Assembly: GCA_030527685.1 (NCBI GenBank) | Contig: JAUNAG010000009.1 | Location: forward strand, 1-35,000 | Direction of reading: 5' to 3' | DNA from: Lachnospiraceae bacterium | GTDB lineage: Bacteria > Bacillota > Clostridia > Lachnospirales > Lachnospiraceae | Length of the DNA stretch: 35,000 nt | Shown: positions 15,521 through 23,988 of the stretch, piece after piece | How positions within the stretch are numbered: position 1 is the stretch's first letter | Layout: each line of letters starts with the position of its first letter | The notes under the pieces: model-generated | Databases searched by the model: none | The model's input: the letters and a program-made list of their open reading frames with translations, nothing else | What the model was told of the DNA's origin: nothing | Translations under genes and position numbers: made by a program

Positions 15521-16261
15521 ATGACAAATGCATTTCTGACCGGACTGGGGCTGCTCTCAATTACCTACGGCATCTCGATCGGAGCGGCACGCAGCGGTTC
15601 GAAGTTTTATCTGGTCTGGATTGCGGCAGGAGCGATCCTGCTGCTGATATCCCGGCCCGCCTTTTTGGAATGGTGGAACCGGCTTCCGCACATAGTGCAT
15701 TACATAACAGGTGTGTTCGTTGCAGCGGTGCTGGTGTTCTTTCTTGTCTGCGAGGGCATGATTATCAGCCGTTTCTCATCTGAAGGTCAGCCCGGCCTTG
15801 ATTATCTGATCGTGCTCGGTGCACAGGTCCGGGAGGACGGACCGAGCCGTGTCCTTCGGTACCGTCTGGATGCAGCCGCAGCTTATCTTGAGGAAAATGC
15901 AGCTGCCCGCTGTATCGTGTCCGGAGGAAAGGGCGGCAACGAAGTGACGTCGGAAGCGGAAGGGATGAAGAACTATCTCGTAGAAAAAGGAATTGCGGAA
16001 GAGCGGATCCTGATGGAGGACCGGTCGAGAAATACTATCGAGAATATCCGCTTCAGCATGAAGCTGTTTGATCCGGAGAAGGATACAGTGGGCATCGTGA
16101 CGAATAATTTTCACATCTACAGAAGTGTATCTATTGCGAAAAAGCAGGGGCTCGGAAAGGTCAGCGGTATCGCGGCAAAATCCACTCCGTATTATCTGCC
16201 GACAAATCTGCTTCGCGAGTTCTTCGGTGTGGTGAAAGATAAGATAAAAGGAAATATGTAG
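15521..16261 (+). CDS. YdcF family (DUF218) membrane protein
   Basis: 246 aa. Hydrophobic segments at about 3-20, 30-46 and 60-80 are followed by a DUF218 domain (about 93-235) with its usual landmarks: DYLIVLGAQV, RLDAAAAYLEEN, CIVSGGKGGNE, SEAEGMKNYLVEKGI, SRNTIENI and VTNNFHIYRS. Relatives such as SanA and ElyC act on envelope-related processes; the chemistry is not settled. I chose ATG 15521, with AAGGAG 13 bases upstream, over the earlier in-frame ATG at 15470, which would place the -10 box inside the gene. The next gene starts 14 bases after its stop. Confidence 0.88.
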   Translation: MTNAFLTGLGLLSITYGISIGAARSGSKFYLVWIAAGAILLLISRPAFLEWWNRLPHIVHYITGVFVAAVLVFFLVCEGMIISRFSSEGQPGLDYLIVLGAQVREDGPSRVLRYRLDAAAAYLEENAAARCIVSGGKGGNEVTSEAEGMKNYLVEKGIAEERILMEDRSRNTIENIRFSMKLFDPEKDTVGIVTNNFHIYRSVSIAKKQGLGKVSGIAAKSTPYYLPTNLLREFFGVVKDKIKGNM

Positions 16262-16275
16262 GAAGGGAAATTTTT

Positions 16276-16722
16276 ATGCTTATATTGATGATATTTACTG
16301 TTCTCGGAATATTTCTGATTGGTCTCGGGATCTGGATTCAAAAGCGGGCTTACGGAAAACATTCTGTTGAAGTAGAAGCCGAATGCATAGAAGTTGTACA
16401 TGAGGACTATAAGACAGGAGTGAGCAGCTCAGGATATACTTATATGCCTGATACAAAACGCCCGGTTTATAAATACTGGTACAATGGTCAGTATTATACG
16501 AGTGCACCGATGCTGCGGTCGAATCGAAAAGGATATCGCCCGGAGTACGGTAAATGCAGGATTCGTATTAATCCTGACCATCCGGAGAAAGTGTATTCTT
16601 CAGAAAGAAAATATGCTGCCATTATTCTGATTCTGATAGGCAGCTTATATCTTCTGATGGTTCTGATTATGTCGGTTGTATTATGGAAAATCGGTCTTCT
16701 TGATCTGATGCGGTGGGTTTAA
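16276..16722 (+). CDS. DUF3592-like small membrane protein
   Basis: This 148-aa protein has a hydrophobic helix at each end (about 1-21 and 113-137) and a soluble central part of about 90 residues rich in Tyr (GYTYMPDTKRPVYKYWYNGQYY), containing CRIRINPDHPEKVY. This layout, with the N/DP-x-x-P tail of the middle part, is that of DUF3592-type proteins of unknown function. It lies 14 bases after ydcF with GGAAGGGA before its ATG, and 31 bases before the aldo/keto reductase, so the three may share a transcript. Confidence 0.72.
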   Translation: MLILMIFTVLGIFLIGLGIWIQKRAYGKHSVEVEAECIEVVHEDYKTGVSSSGYTYMPDTKRPVYKYWYNGQYYTSAPMLRSNRKGYRPEYGKCRIRINPDHPEKVYSSERKYAAIILILIGSLYLLMVLIMSVVLWKIGLLDLMRWV

Positions 16723-16753
16723 TCAGGTAAAGCATACAGAAAGGATCATAATT

Positions 16754-17782
16754 ATGAAAATGATTACCCTTGGTTCAACCGGAATTACGGTTCCTCAGAA
16801 TGCTTTCGGTGCGCTCCCGATTCAGCGCGATTCGAAAGAAGTTGCTGTCGGCCTGCTTCGCCGTGCCTATGAAGGCGGCATGCGATTTTTTGATACAGCG
16901 CGGATCTATTCCGACAGTGAGGAAAAGGTCGGAGAAGCCTTCTCCGGTATGAGAGAGAAGGTTTATATTGCAACGAAGACGAAAGCAGTGACGCCGGAGG
17001 AATTCCGAAAAGATCTGGAGATTTCTCTGCACAATCTGCGCACGGATTATATTGATATTTATCAGTTCCATTGCGCCAACCAGGTGTTTGCTCCGGGAGA
17101 CGGAACCGGTATGTACGAGTGTATGCTGGAGGCAAAGGCTGCCGGAAAGATTCGCCATATCGGTATCACGGCACATAAGCTGCAGGTTGCACTGGATGCT
17201 GCTGAATCCGGTCTGTATGAGACCGTTCAGTTTCCGTTCAGCTATCTGGCATCCGAAAAGGAAATTGCGCTGGTTGAGAAATGCAGAGAGCACAATGTCG
17301 GCTTCATTGCCATGAAGGGTCTCGCAGGCGGCCTGATCAACCGCTCCGATGCTGCCATGGCATATATGCAGCAGTACGATAATGTTCTTCCAATCTGGGG
17401 TATCCAGAGGGAGCAGGAACTTACGGAGTGGCTTTCCTATTTCGATGAGACTCCTTCCATGACAGACGAAATTAAAGCCTATATCGGAAAGGAACAGATA
17501 GAACTTTCCGGATCCTTCTGCCGCGGCTGCGGCTACTGTATGCCATGTCCTGCAGGAATCACCATCAATCAGTGCGCACGTATGTCCCTGATGCTGCGCC
17601 GTGCACCGTCTGCAAGATGGCTTAGTGACTACTGGCAGAATGAGATGAAGAAGATCGAAGGCTGCATCAACTGCCGTGCATGCACAAAGAAGTGTCCGTA
17701 TGAGCTGGATACGCCGGAACTTCTGAAGAAGAATTATGAAGATTATCAGAAGGTATTAAAAGGAGAAGTCAGCGTCAACTGA
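16754..17782 (+). CDS. Aldo/keto reductase with C-terminal 4Fe-4S ferredoxin-type motifs
   Basis: This 342-aa protein has an aldo/keto reductase barrel (about 1-250). The family catalytic residues are recognisable as D47 (FFDTARIY), Y52, K75 (IATKTKA) and H106 (IYQFHCAN). A C-terminal cysteine-rich part follows with CRGCGYCMPCP (C256-C265) and CINCRACTKKCP (C304-C314), typical of the COG1453 subfamily of anaerobes. It probably binds one or two 4Fe-4S clusters and so can exchange electrons with ferredoxin-like partners. GAAAGGATC lies before the ATG; the Met at residue 3 is an alternative start. Cytosolic; substrate unknown. Confidence 0.92.
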   Translation: MKMITLGSTGITVPQNAFGALPIQRDSKEVAVGLLRRAYEGGMRFFDTARIYSDSEEKVGEAFSGMREKVYIATKTKAVTPEEFRKDLEISLHNLRTDYIDIYQFHCANQVFAPGDGTGMYECMLEAKAAGKIRHIGITAHKLQVALDAAESGLYETVQFPFSYLASEKEIALVEKCREHNVGFIAMKGLAGGLINRSDAAMAYMQQYDNVLPIWGIQREQELTEWLSYFDETPSMTDEIKAYIGKEQIELSGSFCRGCGYCMPCPAGITINQCARMSLMLRRAPSARWLSDYWQNEMKKIEGCINCRACTKKCPYELDTPELLKKNYEDYQKVLKGEVSVN

Positions 17783-17919
17783 TGATTCGGGACGCTAAGA
17801 AAGAGAAGCCGATGATAGCTGATAATCCGGAAACTTAGCTGGTGAAGCAGACCCTGATTGATCTTTGCAGAGTGAATAAGAAAGCGATCGATTCGGGCGG
17901 ATTTTGGAGGAAAAAGAAG

Positions 17920-18444
17920 ATGAAATACTTAATTATAGTGGATGTGCAGAACGATTTTGTGGACGGAGCGCTCGGAACAAAAGAAGCAGTGGAGATGATG
18001 CCCCGTCTGCTGGAAAAAGTAGAGAACTTCGACGGAACAATATGCGTGACAAAAGATACACATTCCGTGGATTATCTTCAGACACAGGAGGGAAAGATGC
18101 TTCCTGTAGAACACTGCATCAAGGGAACACCGGGCTGGGAGCTGCCCGCAAGTCTGGAAAAACTCATCGCAGGTAAAGAAGCTGCCGTCTATGAAAAGCC
18201 GACTTTCGGAAGCACAAAGCTTGCAGAAGACTTCAGAAAACTGTATGAAGAAAAGAAGGTTGAGAGTGTCGAGCTGGTTGGCCTGTGCACGGATATCTGT
18301 GTAATCAGTAATGCACTCTTACTGAAGGCAGCCATGCCGGAAGTTACAATCAAAGTAGATCCGGGCTGCTGCGCAGGCGTGACACCGGAAAAACATCAGG
18401 CTGCACTGGAAGTCATGAGAAGCTGCCAGATCATCGTGGAGTGA
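17920..18444 (+). CDS. Isochorismatase-family cysteine hydrolase (nicotinamidase-like)
   Basis: This 174-aa protein carries the cysteine-hydrolase triad: D8 in IIVDVQNDF, K93 in YEKPTFG and C127 in GLCTDICVISNALL. The VTKDTHSVDYL region supplies the histidine often seen at the metal site in nicotinamidases (D46/H48). CTDICV and KDTH together favour a nicotinamidase-type amidase over isochorismatase, but the substrate is not certain. I chose ATG 17920 (GGAGG 10 bases upstream) over the longer frame from 17842. Its last 37 bases are nearly repeated directly downstream, before the next gene. Confidence 0.9.
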   Translation: MKYLIIVDVQNDFVDGALGTKEAVEMMPRLLEKVENFDGTICVTKDTHSVDYLQTQEGKMLPVEHCIKGTPGWELPASLEKLIAGKEAAVYEKPTFGSTKLAEDFRKLYEEKKVESVELVGLCTDICVISNALLLKAAMPEVTIKVDPGCCAGVTPEKHQAALEVMRSCQIIVE

Positions 18445-18487
18445 AAAACCGGAAGTCATGAAAAGCTGTCAGATCGTTGTGGAGTGA
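18408..18487. repeat. 37-bp tandem near-repeat spanning the end of the cysteine hydrolase gene
   Basis: Copy 1 (18408-18444) is the 3' end of the hydrolase gene; copy 2 (18451-18487) matches at 33 of 37 bases. In the same frame copy 2 reads EVMKSCQIVVE-stop against EVMRSCQIIVE-stop. All four differences are transitions giving conservative or silent changes. Copy 2 supplies the GGAG ribosome binding site for the next gene. Confidence 0.85.
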
Positions 18488-18492
18488 AGAAG

Positions 18493-18720
18493 ATGGGATG
18501 GTCATTGTTCAGATCAAAAAAGACGGACAGAAAAACATATGATGCCGAAACACAGAAACCTGTTCTTCACTGCAGTATCTGCACCGGAGAACAGGTAGCA
18601 GGGTTTAAAGACAGGAAAACCGGCCGGTTCAATGAAATCATGCTGATCAGGAATGAGAAGGATCTGGATGATTTCAAAGAAACGTATGGAATAACAGAAG
18701 AGATAGAAAAAGAATATTGA
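18493..18720 (+). CDS. Small conserved Clostridia protein with CSICTGEQVAG motif
   Basis: This 75-aa protein starts MGWSLFRSKK and has the central motif HCSICTGEQVAGFKDRKTGRF, followed by EIMLIRNEKDLDDFKETYGI. I recall near-identical small proteins across Clostridia, usually listed as hypothetical or (wrongly) as aspartate dehydrogenase; no dehydrogenase fold could fit in this length. The CxxC pair may bind a metal. I chose ATG 18493, as GGAG lies 8 bases before it; the GTG at 18484 is an unlikely alternative. It is probably co-transcribed with the hydrolase, 48 bases upstream, and is followed by a long hairpin. Confidence 0.8.
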   Translation: MGWSLFRSKKTDRKTYDAETQKPVLHCSICTGEQVAGFKDRKTGRFNEIMLIRNEKDLDDFKETYGITEEIEKEY

Positions 18721-18732
18721 ACTATAAAGTTG

Positions 18733-18797
18733 AAGCTCCCGGAAATACTTTACTTTATTGACAGCAGATCAATGAAGTGAAGTAATCCAGGGAGCTT
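18733..18797 (+). terminator. Long hairpin terminator
   Basis: AAGCTCCC pairs with GGGAGCTT at the base. After a small internal mismatch the arms continue as TACTTTACTTTATTGA with TCAATGAAGTGAAGTA (T-G wobbles allowed), closing on loop CAGCAGA. It has nearly 30 paired positions with a short TTTATT tail. It separates the 75-aa gene from the convergent HAD gene and may work in both directions. Confidence 0.7.
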
Positions 18798-18864
18798 TAT
18801 TACAAGTCGGCAGCGAAACAAGTCAGAAAGCAAGTTTCCGATGCAGGATGAAGCTGCTGCTGAA

Positions 18865-19473
18865 TTAAACCAGAAGTTTCCGAAGTTTCTCAACATCTCC
18901 GTCAAAGACATAGCCGCCCATTCCGAATTCTTTTGCAGCGGTGATATTGTCAGCGCGGTCATCAATAAAGAAGCAGTCTTCAGCACGGAGTCCGGCTTCT
19001 TTGCAAAAGGTTTCATAGATCAAAGTCTGCGGCTTGATGCAGCGATGAGGAGATGAGGTGAAAACAGTATCGATCAGTTCGGAGTTCGGCAGCATCTCGC
19101 GGATGCGTTCCGGGGACATGCGCACACTGATATTGGAAAGAATGTGCATGTGATATCCGCTGTTTTTAAGTTCGGTGAGAAGCTGTTCCATTCCCGGATG
19201 AGGAGTCAGATTGAAGCGCTCCCAGTTCTCAAAAGCAAGCTTTGCGATGCGGCGCTCTTCATCGGTCCGGCAGCGGGACATAAAGTTTGCAAGGGCATCA
19301 TCTTCGGAGATAAGACCTGCATCAAGCAGAGTCCATTCGCCGGAATGGAAGACGATCAGACTGACTGTGCGGATCAGCTCCGGATCAGAGGTGTAGGCGC
19401 GAACCGCAGCATCTGCTGTGTAATCAAGAAGAACGCAGCCAAGATCAAATACAATATGAGGGTAAGAAATCAT
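18865..19473 (-). CDS. HAD-superfamily hydrolase (HAD-IA, YihX-like)
   Basis: 202 aa. HAD motifs in order: I FDLGCVLLDY (nucleophile D10, with Gly at the second acidic position as in YihX-type FDLGNV proteins), II ILSN (S113), III K147 in CIKPQTLIYE, and IV FFIDDRADNI (D171/D172). The cap is alpha-helical (about 20-90), and HPGMEQLLTELKNSGYHMHILSN is typical. It should be a cytosolic phosphatase, possibly on sugar phosphates. I chose ATG 19473 because GGAG lies 8 bases before it on the minus strand; the frame could extend to 19509 without one. Confidence 0.9.
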   Translation of the reverse strand: MISYPHIVFDLGCVLLDYTADAAVRAYTSDPELIRTVSLIVFHSGEWTLLDAGLISEDDALANFMSRCRTDEERRIAKLAFENWERFNLTPHPGMEQLLTELKNSGYHMHILSNISVRMSPERIREMLPNSELIDTVFTSSPHRCIKPQTLIYETFCKEAGLRAEDCFFIDDRADNITAAKEFGMGGYVFDGDVEKLRKLLV

Positions 19474-19608
19474 CAGATGTACTCCACTTATAAAATATAT
19501 ATGAATCATTTTGACGAATTGTCACTTACCATAGAATAACAAAACACTACAGGAAAGGGAACCGCCGACTTGCCTGCAGCAGGAAGGCTGCGATACAGAA
19601 CTGCCGAC

Positions 19609-19638
19609 TTGAGCACAGCCTCGAGTGGGATGTATTGT
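19609..19638 (+). promoter_or_regulatory. Candidate promoter of first LRR-SLH gene
   Basis: TTGAGC (19609-19614) and TATTGT (19633-19638) with 18-bp spacing, each 4 of 6 to consensus, 76 bases before the ATG. GCCGACTT occurs twice nearby (19563 and 19603). Weak match. Confidence 0.3.
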
Positions 19639-19713
19639 AGAAAAACGCGAGTGATGCTAAAGTAAGGTAAACGATCAGTAAGAATCACAACAGCCTGGAT
19701 GTGTGGAGGGGTT

Positions 19714-22107
19714 ATGAAAAAAACACTTTCTTGTCTGCTGCCGCTTGTACTGGCAGTCGGAATGATCACACCGGTATCTGCTTCCTATGAGAATGAGGCA
19801 CCGGATAAAGAGGAAATCACTGCTTATTATGAAGAAACAGCAGATCCGGAAGAGGGAGAAAATCCATCTTTTTATGAGGACGATGCTGCAGAACCGGACG
19901 ATGCTGATAAAACAGATGCAGCAGAAGGTCCGGATGTGAGCGGAGCTCTTAATGAAGAAGAGCAGCCTGCAGATGAGGATGCTGAAAACAGTGAGATCGC
20001 AGGGCAGGCAGACCGGGACGAAAATCCGGGTGCAGATTCAGATACAGATCTGAACGCGGATGCTGATACAGAGTCCGACTGGCTGGAATATGCAGAGGAC
20101 GATGCGGCTGCAGATGTGGTGAAGAGCGGCAGCTGCGGTGAGAATCTGACATGGCAGATCGATGACAAAGGTGTGCTTACAATCAGCGGCACCGGTGAGA
20201 TGGACAATTCAGCTGCCTCAGACTGGGCGAAGCTGACCATCACGTCTGTACACTTCGGAAATGGCGTGACCTCGGTTTCCGACAAAGCTTTCAGTGAGCG
20301 CGAAGATCTGGAAAGTGTCAGGTTCTCAGGAACAGTGAAGTCGATCGGCACGTCCGCATTCAATAACTGTACGAAGCTTAAAAAAGTGGAGTTCGCAGAC
20401 GGTCTGGAAACAGTCAGTGCCAATGCATTTTACGGCTGCAGCAGCCTGGAAGAACTGGAATTCCGGAAGGGTCTGCAGCTGATAGAGGACTGCGCCTTTT
20501 CAGATTGTCCGAATCTGCAGACGGTGAGCTTTACCGAAGGACCGGCGGCAATCGGCGATTCAGCATTTGCGGAGGATATCGGTCTTACGACAGTGAACTT
20601 CGCAGAAGGACTGGAGTATATCGTGGATTATGCATTCTCGGACTGCATTCAGCTGCAGACGGTTCGTTTCCCGAAGAGCCTGCAGGTGATTGACCAGTAT
20701 GCATTTTCAGACTGCCTGAAGCTGGAGGAGGTTTATTTCGCTGAGGGCCTGAAGTTCATCGGGGAGAATGCCTTCATAGGCTGCGAGTCACTGGTTACCG
20801 TGGAATTTGCGGAAGGTCTGGAGAGCATTGAGAAACGTGCCTTCTATGACTGCGATGCCCTGTATTCCCTGCACTTCGTGAAAAGTCTGAAGACGATCGG
20901 AGATTATGCCTTCAGCAGCAGCTACGGTCTGGAGGAGATTGTTTTTGAGGAAGGTCTTGAGAAGATCGGCAGCTACGCATTTTCCGGAGCCGAAGGTCTG
21001 AAGGAGGTGAAGCTTCCGGAAAGCCTGCAGGAAATCGGAGCGTATGCATTTGCACATGATCAGCAGGTGAAATTCGTCACGATCCCGGCCGGAGTGAAGT
21101 CCATCGGGAAAAATGCATTCGAGGGCTGCCAGCCGCTGGAGTATATTCTGTTTGGCGGAGATGAGGAAGCCTGGAAGAAGATTGTCAATGAAACAGACAA
21201 TAAGGCACTTGTTTCAACCAGGGTTTATTACAACGTGAAGGCAGATGACGAGGTATGGGACAGCGGTGTCTGCGGAGACGGTCTGACCTGGAAGCTGACA
21301 AAAGACAAAGAACTGATCATCAGCGGCAAGGGAGAGATGTATTCCTACTCACCGCAGGAGGCACCGTGGTACAAAGATCTGGCACAGATCAGCAAGGTGC
21401 GGATCGAATCAGGCGTGACCTCGATCGGCGCGAGTGCATTTTACGAATGCGGTCAGATTGAATCTGTGGAAATTCCGAAGAGCGTGACGGCAATCGGAGA
21501 GGCTGCATTTTCCTTCTGTGAAAAGCTGGAATCCATCAGTCTGCCGGAGAGTGTGACAAGCATCCCGGATGCAGCGTTTTCGGGAAGCGGCCTGACCGCA
21601 ATTGAGCTTCCGAAGAGTATCCGGAGCATCGGTGAGCAGGCATTCAGCAATTGTACGAAGCTGACTTCGGTTTCCATGACGGGTGTGGAAAAGATCGGCA
21701 AGGAAGCCTTCCTTGAGTGCAGCGCGCTGACCTCCGTGAAGATTCCGGAGAAAGTGACAGCTATCGAAGCAGGTACTTTCTATGAGTGTACAGCCCTGCA
21801 GAATGTCACGATTCCTGCAGGCGTCACATCGATTGGGGAAAATGCATTTGACACCTGCAGCTCTCTGGAGAAGGTTTTCTACGGTGCATCGGAAGTGAGC
21901 TGGAAGCAGATTAAGATAGAAACCGGCAACGATGCGCTTAAAGAGGCTGAAATTGTTTATACATGGGCACTGTTTAAGGATGTTCCGGAGACAAGTGCAT
22001 TTGCAAATGCAATCTACTGGCAAGGGATATGGGCATCACGAGCGGCATCAATAAAGATGGAACGATCTTCGGCATCAATGATGCCTGCACGCGCGGTCAG
22101 ATCGTGA
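19714..22107 (+). CDS. BspA-type leucine-rich-repeat surface protein, frameshifted before its SLH domains
   Basis: Signal peptide (1-23, cut near VSA), a long acidic Asp/Glu/Ala spacer (25-133), then two BspA modules. Each opens with a CG(E/D)(N/G)LTW...LxISGxGEM segment (about 140 and 519) and continues with LRRs of the form SxxAFxxCxxLxxVxFxxGLxxI. Near residue 752 a first SLH domain begins (ALFKDVPETSAFANAIYW) but the frame then runs into unrelated codons and stops at 22107. One extra G after 22020 would restore WARDMGITSGINKDG, matching the paralogue. As written it would make a secreted protein without a cell-wall anchor. Start ATG 19714 follows GGAGGGG; the ATG at 19699 is less likely. 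Probable role: surface adhesion or display. Confidence 0.88.
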   Translation: MKKTLSCLLPLVLAVGMITPVSASYENEAPDKEEITAYYEETADPEEGENPSFYEDDAAEPDDADKTDAAEGPDVSGALNEEEQPADEDAENSEIAGQADRDENPGADSDTDLNADADTESDWLEYAEDDAAADVVKSGSCGENLTWQIDDKGVLTISGTGEMDNSAASDWAKLTITSVHFGNGVTSVSDKAFSEREDLESVRFSGTVKSIGTSAFNNCTKLKKVEFADGLETVSANAFYGCSSLEELEFRKGLQLIEDCAFSDCPNLQTVSFTEGPAAIGDSAFAEDIGLTTVNFAEGLEYIVDYAFSDCIQLQTVRFPKSLQVIDQYAFSDCLKLEEVYFAEGLKFIGENAFIGCESLVTVEFAEGLESIEKRAFYDCDALYSLHFVKSLKTIGDYAFSSSYGLEEIVFEEGLEKIGSYAFSGAEGLKEVKLPESLQEIGAYAFAHDQQVKFVTIPAGVKSIGKNAFEGCQPLEYILFGGDEEAWKKIVNETDNKALVSTRVYYNVKADDEVWDSGVCGDGLTWKLTKDKELIISGKGEMYSYSPQEAPWYKDLAQISKVRIESGVTSIGASAFYECGQIESVEIPKSVTAIGEAAFSFCEKLESISLPESVTSIPDAAFSGSGLTAIELPKSIRSIGEQAFSNCTKLTSVSMTGVEKIGKEAFLECSALTSVKIPEKVTAIEAGTFYECTALQNVTIPAGVTSIGENAFDTCSSLEKVFYGASEVSWKQIKIETGNDALKEAEIVYTWALFKDVPETSAFANAIYWQGIWASRAASIKMERSSASMMPARAVRS

Positions 22108-22502
22108 CCTTCCTGTGGAGAGCTGCCGGATCACAGGAGCCACACACTGATCAGAATGTATTTACAGATGTCAAAGAGACATCGCCGTTCTATAAGGCAA
22201 TTCTCTGGGCGACTGAGATGGGAATTACAAGCGGCATGACCGATACACTGTTCGGTATAGATATGAGCTGCACCAGAGGACAGGCGGTGACATTTATCTA
22301 TCGCTATGCTCATACACCGGAGTATACCAACGGAGCCGTCTTTAAGGACGTGCCGGAGAAGATGTTCTGCTACAAGGCTGTCAGCTGGGCAGTGGAACAG
22401 GACATTACAAAAGGAACAGACAAGGCAGGAACGCTGTTTTCACCGAATGCATTCTGCACACGCGGTCAGATTGTGACTTTCCTGTATCGGTATCAGAACT
22501 AA
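22021..22502 (+). pseudogene. SLH-domain C-terminus of the first LRR-SLH protein, out of frame
   Basis: This +1-relative frame encodes the rest of three S-layer-homology domains. In order: MGITSGINKDGTIFG with CTRGQIVTFLWRAAG; FTDVKETSPFYKAILW with CTRGQAVTFIYRYA; FKDVPEKMFCYKAVSW with CTRGQIVTFLYRYQN. The ATG at 22029 has no ribosome binding site and falls within the first SLH repeat, so I read this as the detached tail of the gene starting at 19714. SLH domains bind pyruvylated secondary cell-wall polymers. Conservation of all three repeats suggests the shift is recent, reversible or a sequence error. Confidence 0.85.
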
Positions 22503-22601
22503 GGATATGAGGGAAGCAGCAAAAGCAGACTGCCGGGTAATACAGATGACGGACGGAGATGTATCCGGAAGTCGGGCTGAGATAGTTTAAGAAAGATTAA
22601 G

Positions 22602-22642
22602 AAAATACCATCTGATCCTGGTGAGGACAGATGGTATTTTTT
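22602..22642. terminator. Terminator between LRR-SLH gene and ldh
   Basis: Perfect 13-bp stem AAAATACCATCTG / CAGATGGTATTTT with a 13-base loop, then TT. The A-rich left arm gives a T-run on the minus strand, so it probably serves both convergent genes. Confidence 0.85.
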
Positions 22643-22709
22643 GAATGGCCTGGTAATAGGCAGCCGCTTTTATGAACCGATTTTCAGACTGCACTGAGAA
22701 GAGAAAATT

Positions 22710-23690
22710 TTAGTCCAGCTCCTCAAGCATGCCGCGAAGAATATCGCAGGACTTCTCGAACTTTGCCTTCTCCTGCTCGTTGAGGGAGAGGGTCAGTGTG
22801 CGTACAACACCGTTGGCGCCGATGACAGACGGAAGTCCGACATACAGACCGGACTGGCCGTACTGACCTGTGAGCCAGGTTGAAACGGTGTGGATCGAAT
22901 ACTCATTGGAAAGAATGGCCTTGGTCAGGCGGTTCAGGGACATGCCGATACCATAGTAGGTTGCACGCTTTGCCTGAATGATCTTGTAGGCAGCGGTGCG
23001 GACTTCTTCTTCGATGTCCTCGAAGCGGTCGATCGGGTACTTGCCGTCAGACTCATCGCAGTACTCAAGGATCGGCTTGGTTGCAACATTGGCCTGGCTC
23101 CACGGAACGAACTCTGAGTCGCCGTGCTCACCGATGACATAAGCATGGATGTTGCGCGGATCTACATCCAGGAAGCTGCCTAGCATATAGCGAAGACGGG
23201 CACTGTCAAGTGTTGTGCCGGATCCGACAATGCGGTTCGGATCGATCGGCTCACGTCCGACAGAAGCGAGATAATTATCGGCAAGGCGATGTACAATTTC
23301 TGTCATGACATCGACCGGATTGGAAGCGATCAGGAAGACACCGTTGAAGCCGGAAGCAAGAACCGGTTCGACAATGGACTTGAAGACACCGGTGTTGACA
23401 GCAAGAAGATCTCTTCTTGACTGGCCGGGCTTCTGCGGAACACCTGCGCAGATCGTGACAACATCTGCATCGGCGCAGTCTTCGTAAGAAGCATGCCAGA
23501 TTTTCATATGGCCGTTAGAATACGCAAGGGAATGGTTCAGGTCCATTGCCTCGCCCTCAGCCTTCTCTGCCACGTAGTCGATGAGTCCGAGCTCGTCGCA
23601 GGTTCCCTGATTCAGCATCGCATAAGCATAGCTCATGCCGACCATGCCGCATCCTACAAGGATTACTTTTCTGACATCTACTGTTTTCAT
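22710..23690 (-). CDS. ldh: L-lactate dehydrogenase
   Basis: This 326-aa NAD-dependent enzyme interconverts pyruvate and L-lactate. It shows the Rossmann motif GCGMVG (13-18), the substrate-specificity loop AGVPQKPGQSR with Gln86 (Gln marks lactate dehydrogenase, Arg would mark malate dehydrogenase) and Arg92. The catalytic region has D162/R165 in DSARLR and H189 in IGEHGDSE. Length and motifs are normal for the family. GGGAGG lies about 8 bases before the ATG. In fermenting anaerobes it regenerates NAD+. The upstream region holds a TATAAT on the same strand; I see no clear Rex operator. Confidence 0.95.
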   Translation of the reverse strand: MKTVDVRKVILVGCGMVGMSYAYAMLNQGTCDELGLIDYVAEKAEGEAMDLNHSLAYSNGHMKIWHASYEDCADADVVTICAGVPQKPGQSRRDLLAVNTGVFKSIVEPVLASGFNGVFLIASNPVDVMTEIVHRLADNYLASVGREPIDPNRIVGSGTTLDSARLRYMLGSFLDVDPRNIHAYVIGEHGDSEFVPWSQANVATKPILEYCDESDGKYPIDRFEDIEEEVRTAAYKIIQAKRATYYGIGMSLNRLTKAILSNEYSIHTVSTWLTGQYGQSGLYVGLPSVIGANGVVRTLTLSLNEQEKAKFEKSCDILRGMLEELD

Positions 23691-23836
23691 CTCACATACC
23701 TCCCGTGAAATTCAGTTGCTGCTGTTAAAGGCACTGTGGCAATCCACTTCATTGTTCAATACAGATTAGGAGTGCCGCAGTATGTATGAAACTATGGCCG
23801 CCATTCTGTTGAACTATAATTAGATTACCTTATCTG

Positions 23837-23842
23837 ATTATA
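23837..23842 (-). promoter_or_regulatory. Candidate -10 box for ldh
   Basis: Perfect minus-strand TATAAT about 147 bases before the ldh start. No good -35 at 16-18 bp; TTGTAG is 21 bp away. It implies a long leader. Confidence 0.35.
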
Positions 23843-23979
23843 CACGAAAACAATTGTAATAATCTACAAAAATCGAGTGTGTTTTTTGTGATCTGAATGA
23901 CTAACCACTTTGTAGTGTGAAAAAAGTCTCGTATTGATGGCAAAAAACAAAAAAGCAGAATCAGGGACTGCGGAAGATA

Positions 23980-23988
23980 TGATATAAT
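23980..23988 (+). promoter_or_regulatory. Extended -10 promoter of ProX-like gene
   Basis: TGATATAAT, an extended -10 (TGnTATAAT). The expected transcript start near 23995 lies before the ribosome binding site GGAGG at 24019 and favours the TTG start at 24032. Confidence 0.6.

Noticed and set aside
19510..19713. Riboswitch upstream of the first LRR-SLH gene
   Set aside because: I looked for c-di-GMP, T-box and similar cores and found none; only a weak promoter and a repeated GCCGACTT.
22010..22040. Programmed ribosomal frameshifting in the LRR-SLH genes
   Set aside because: No slippery heptamer or strong following structure is seen at either break; the two breaks differ in sequence and in the shift needed.
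22710..23690. Malate dehydrogenase
   Set aside because: The substrate loop has Gln (VPQKPGQSR), which marks lactate dehydrogenase.
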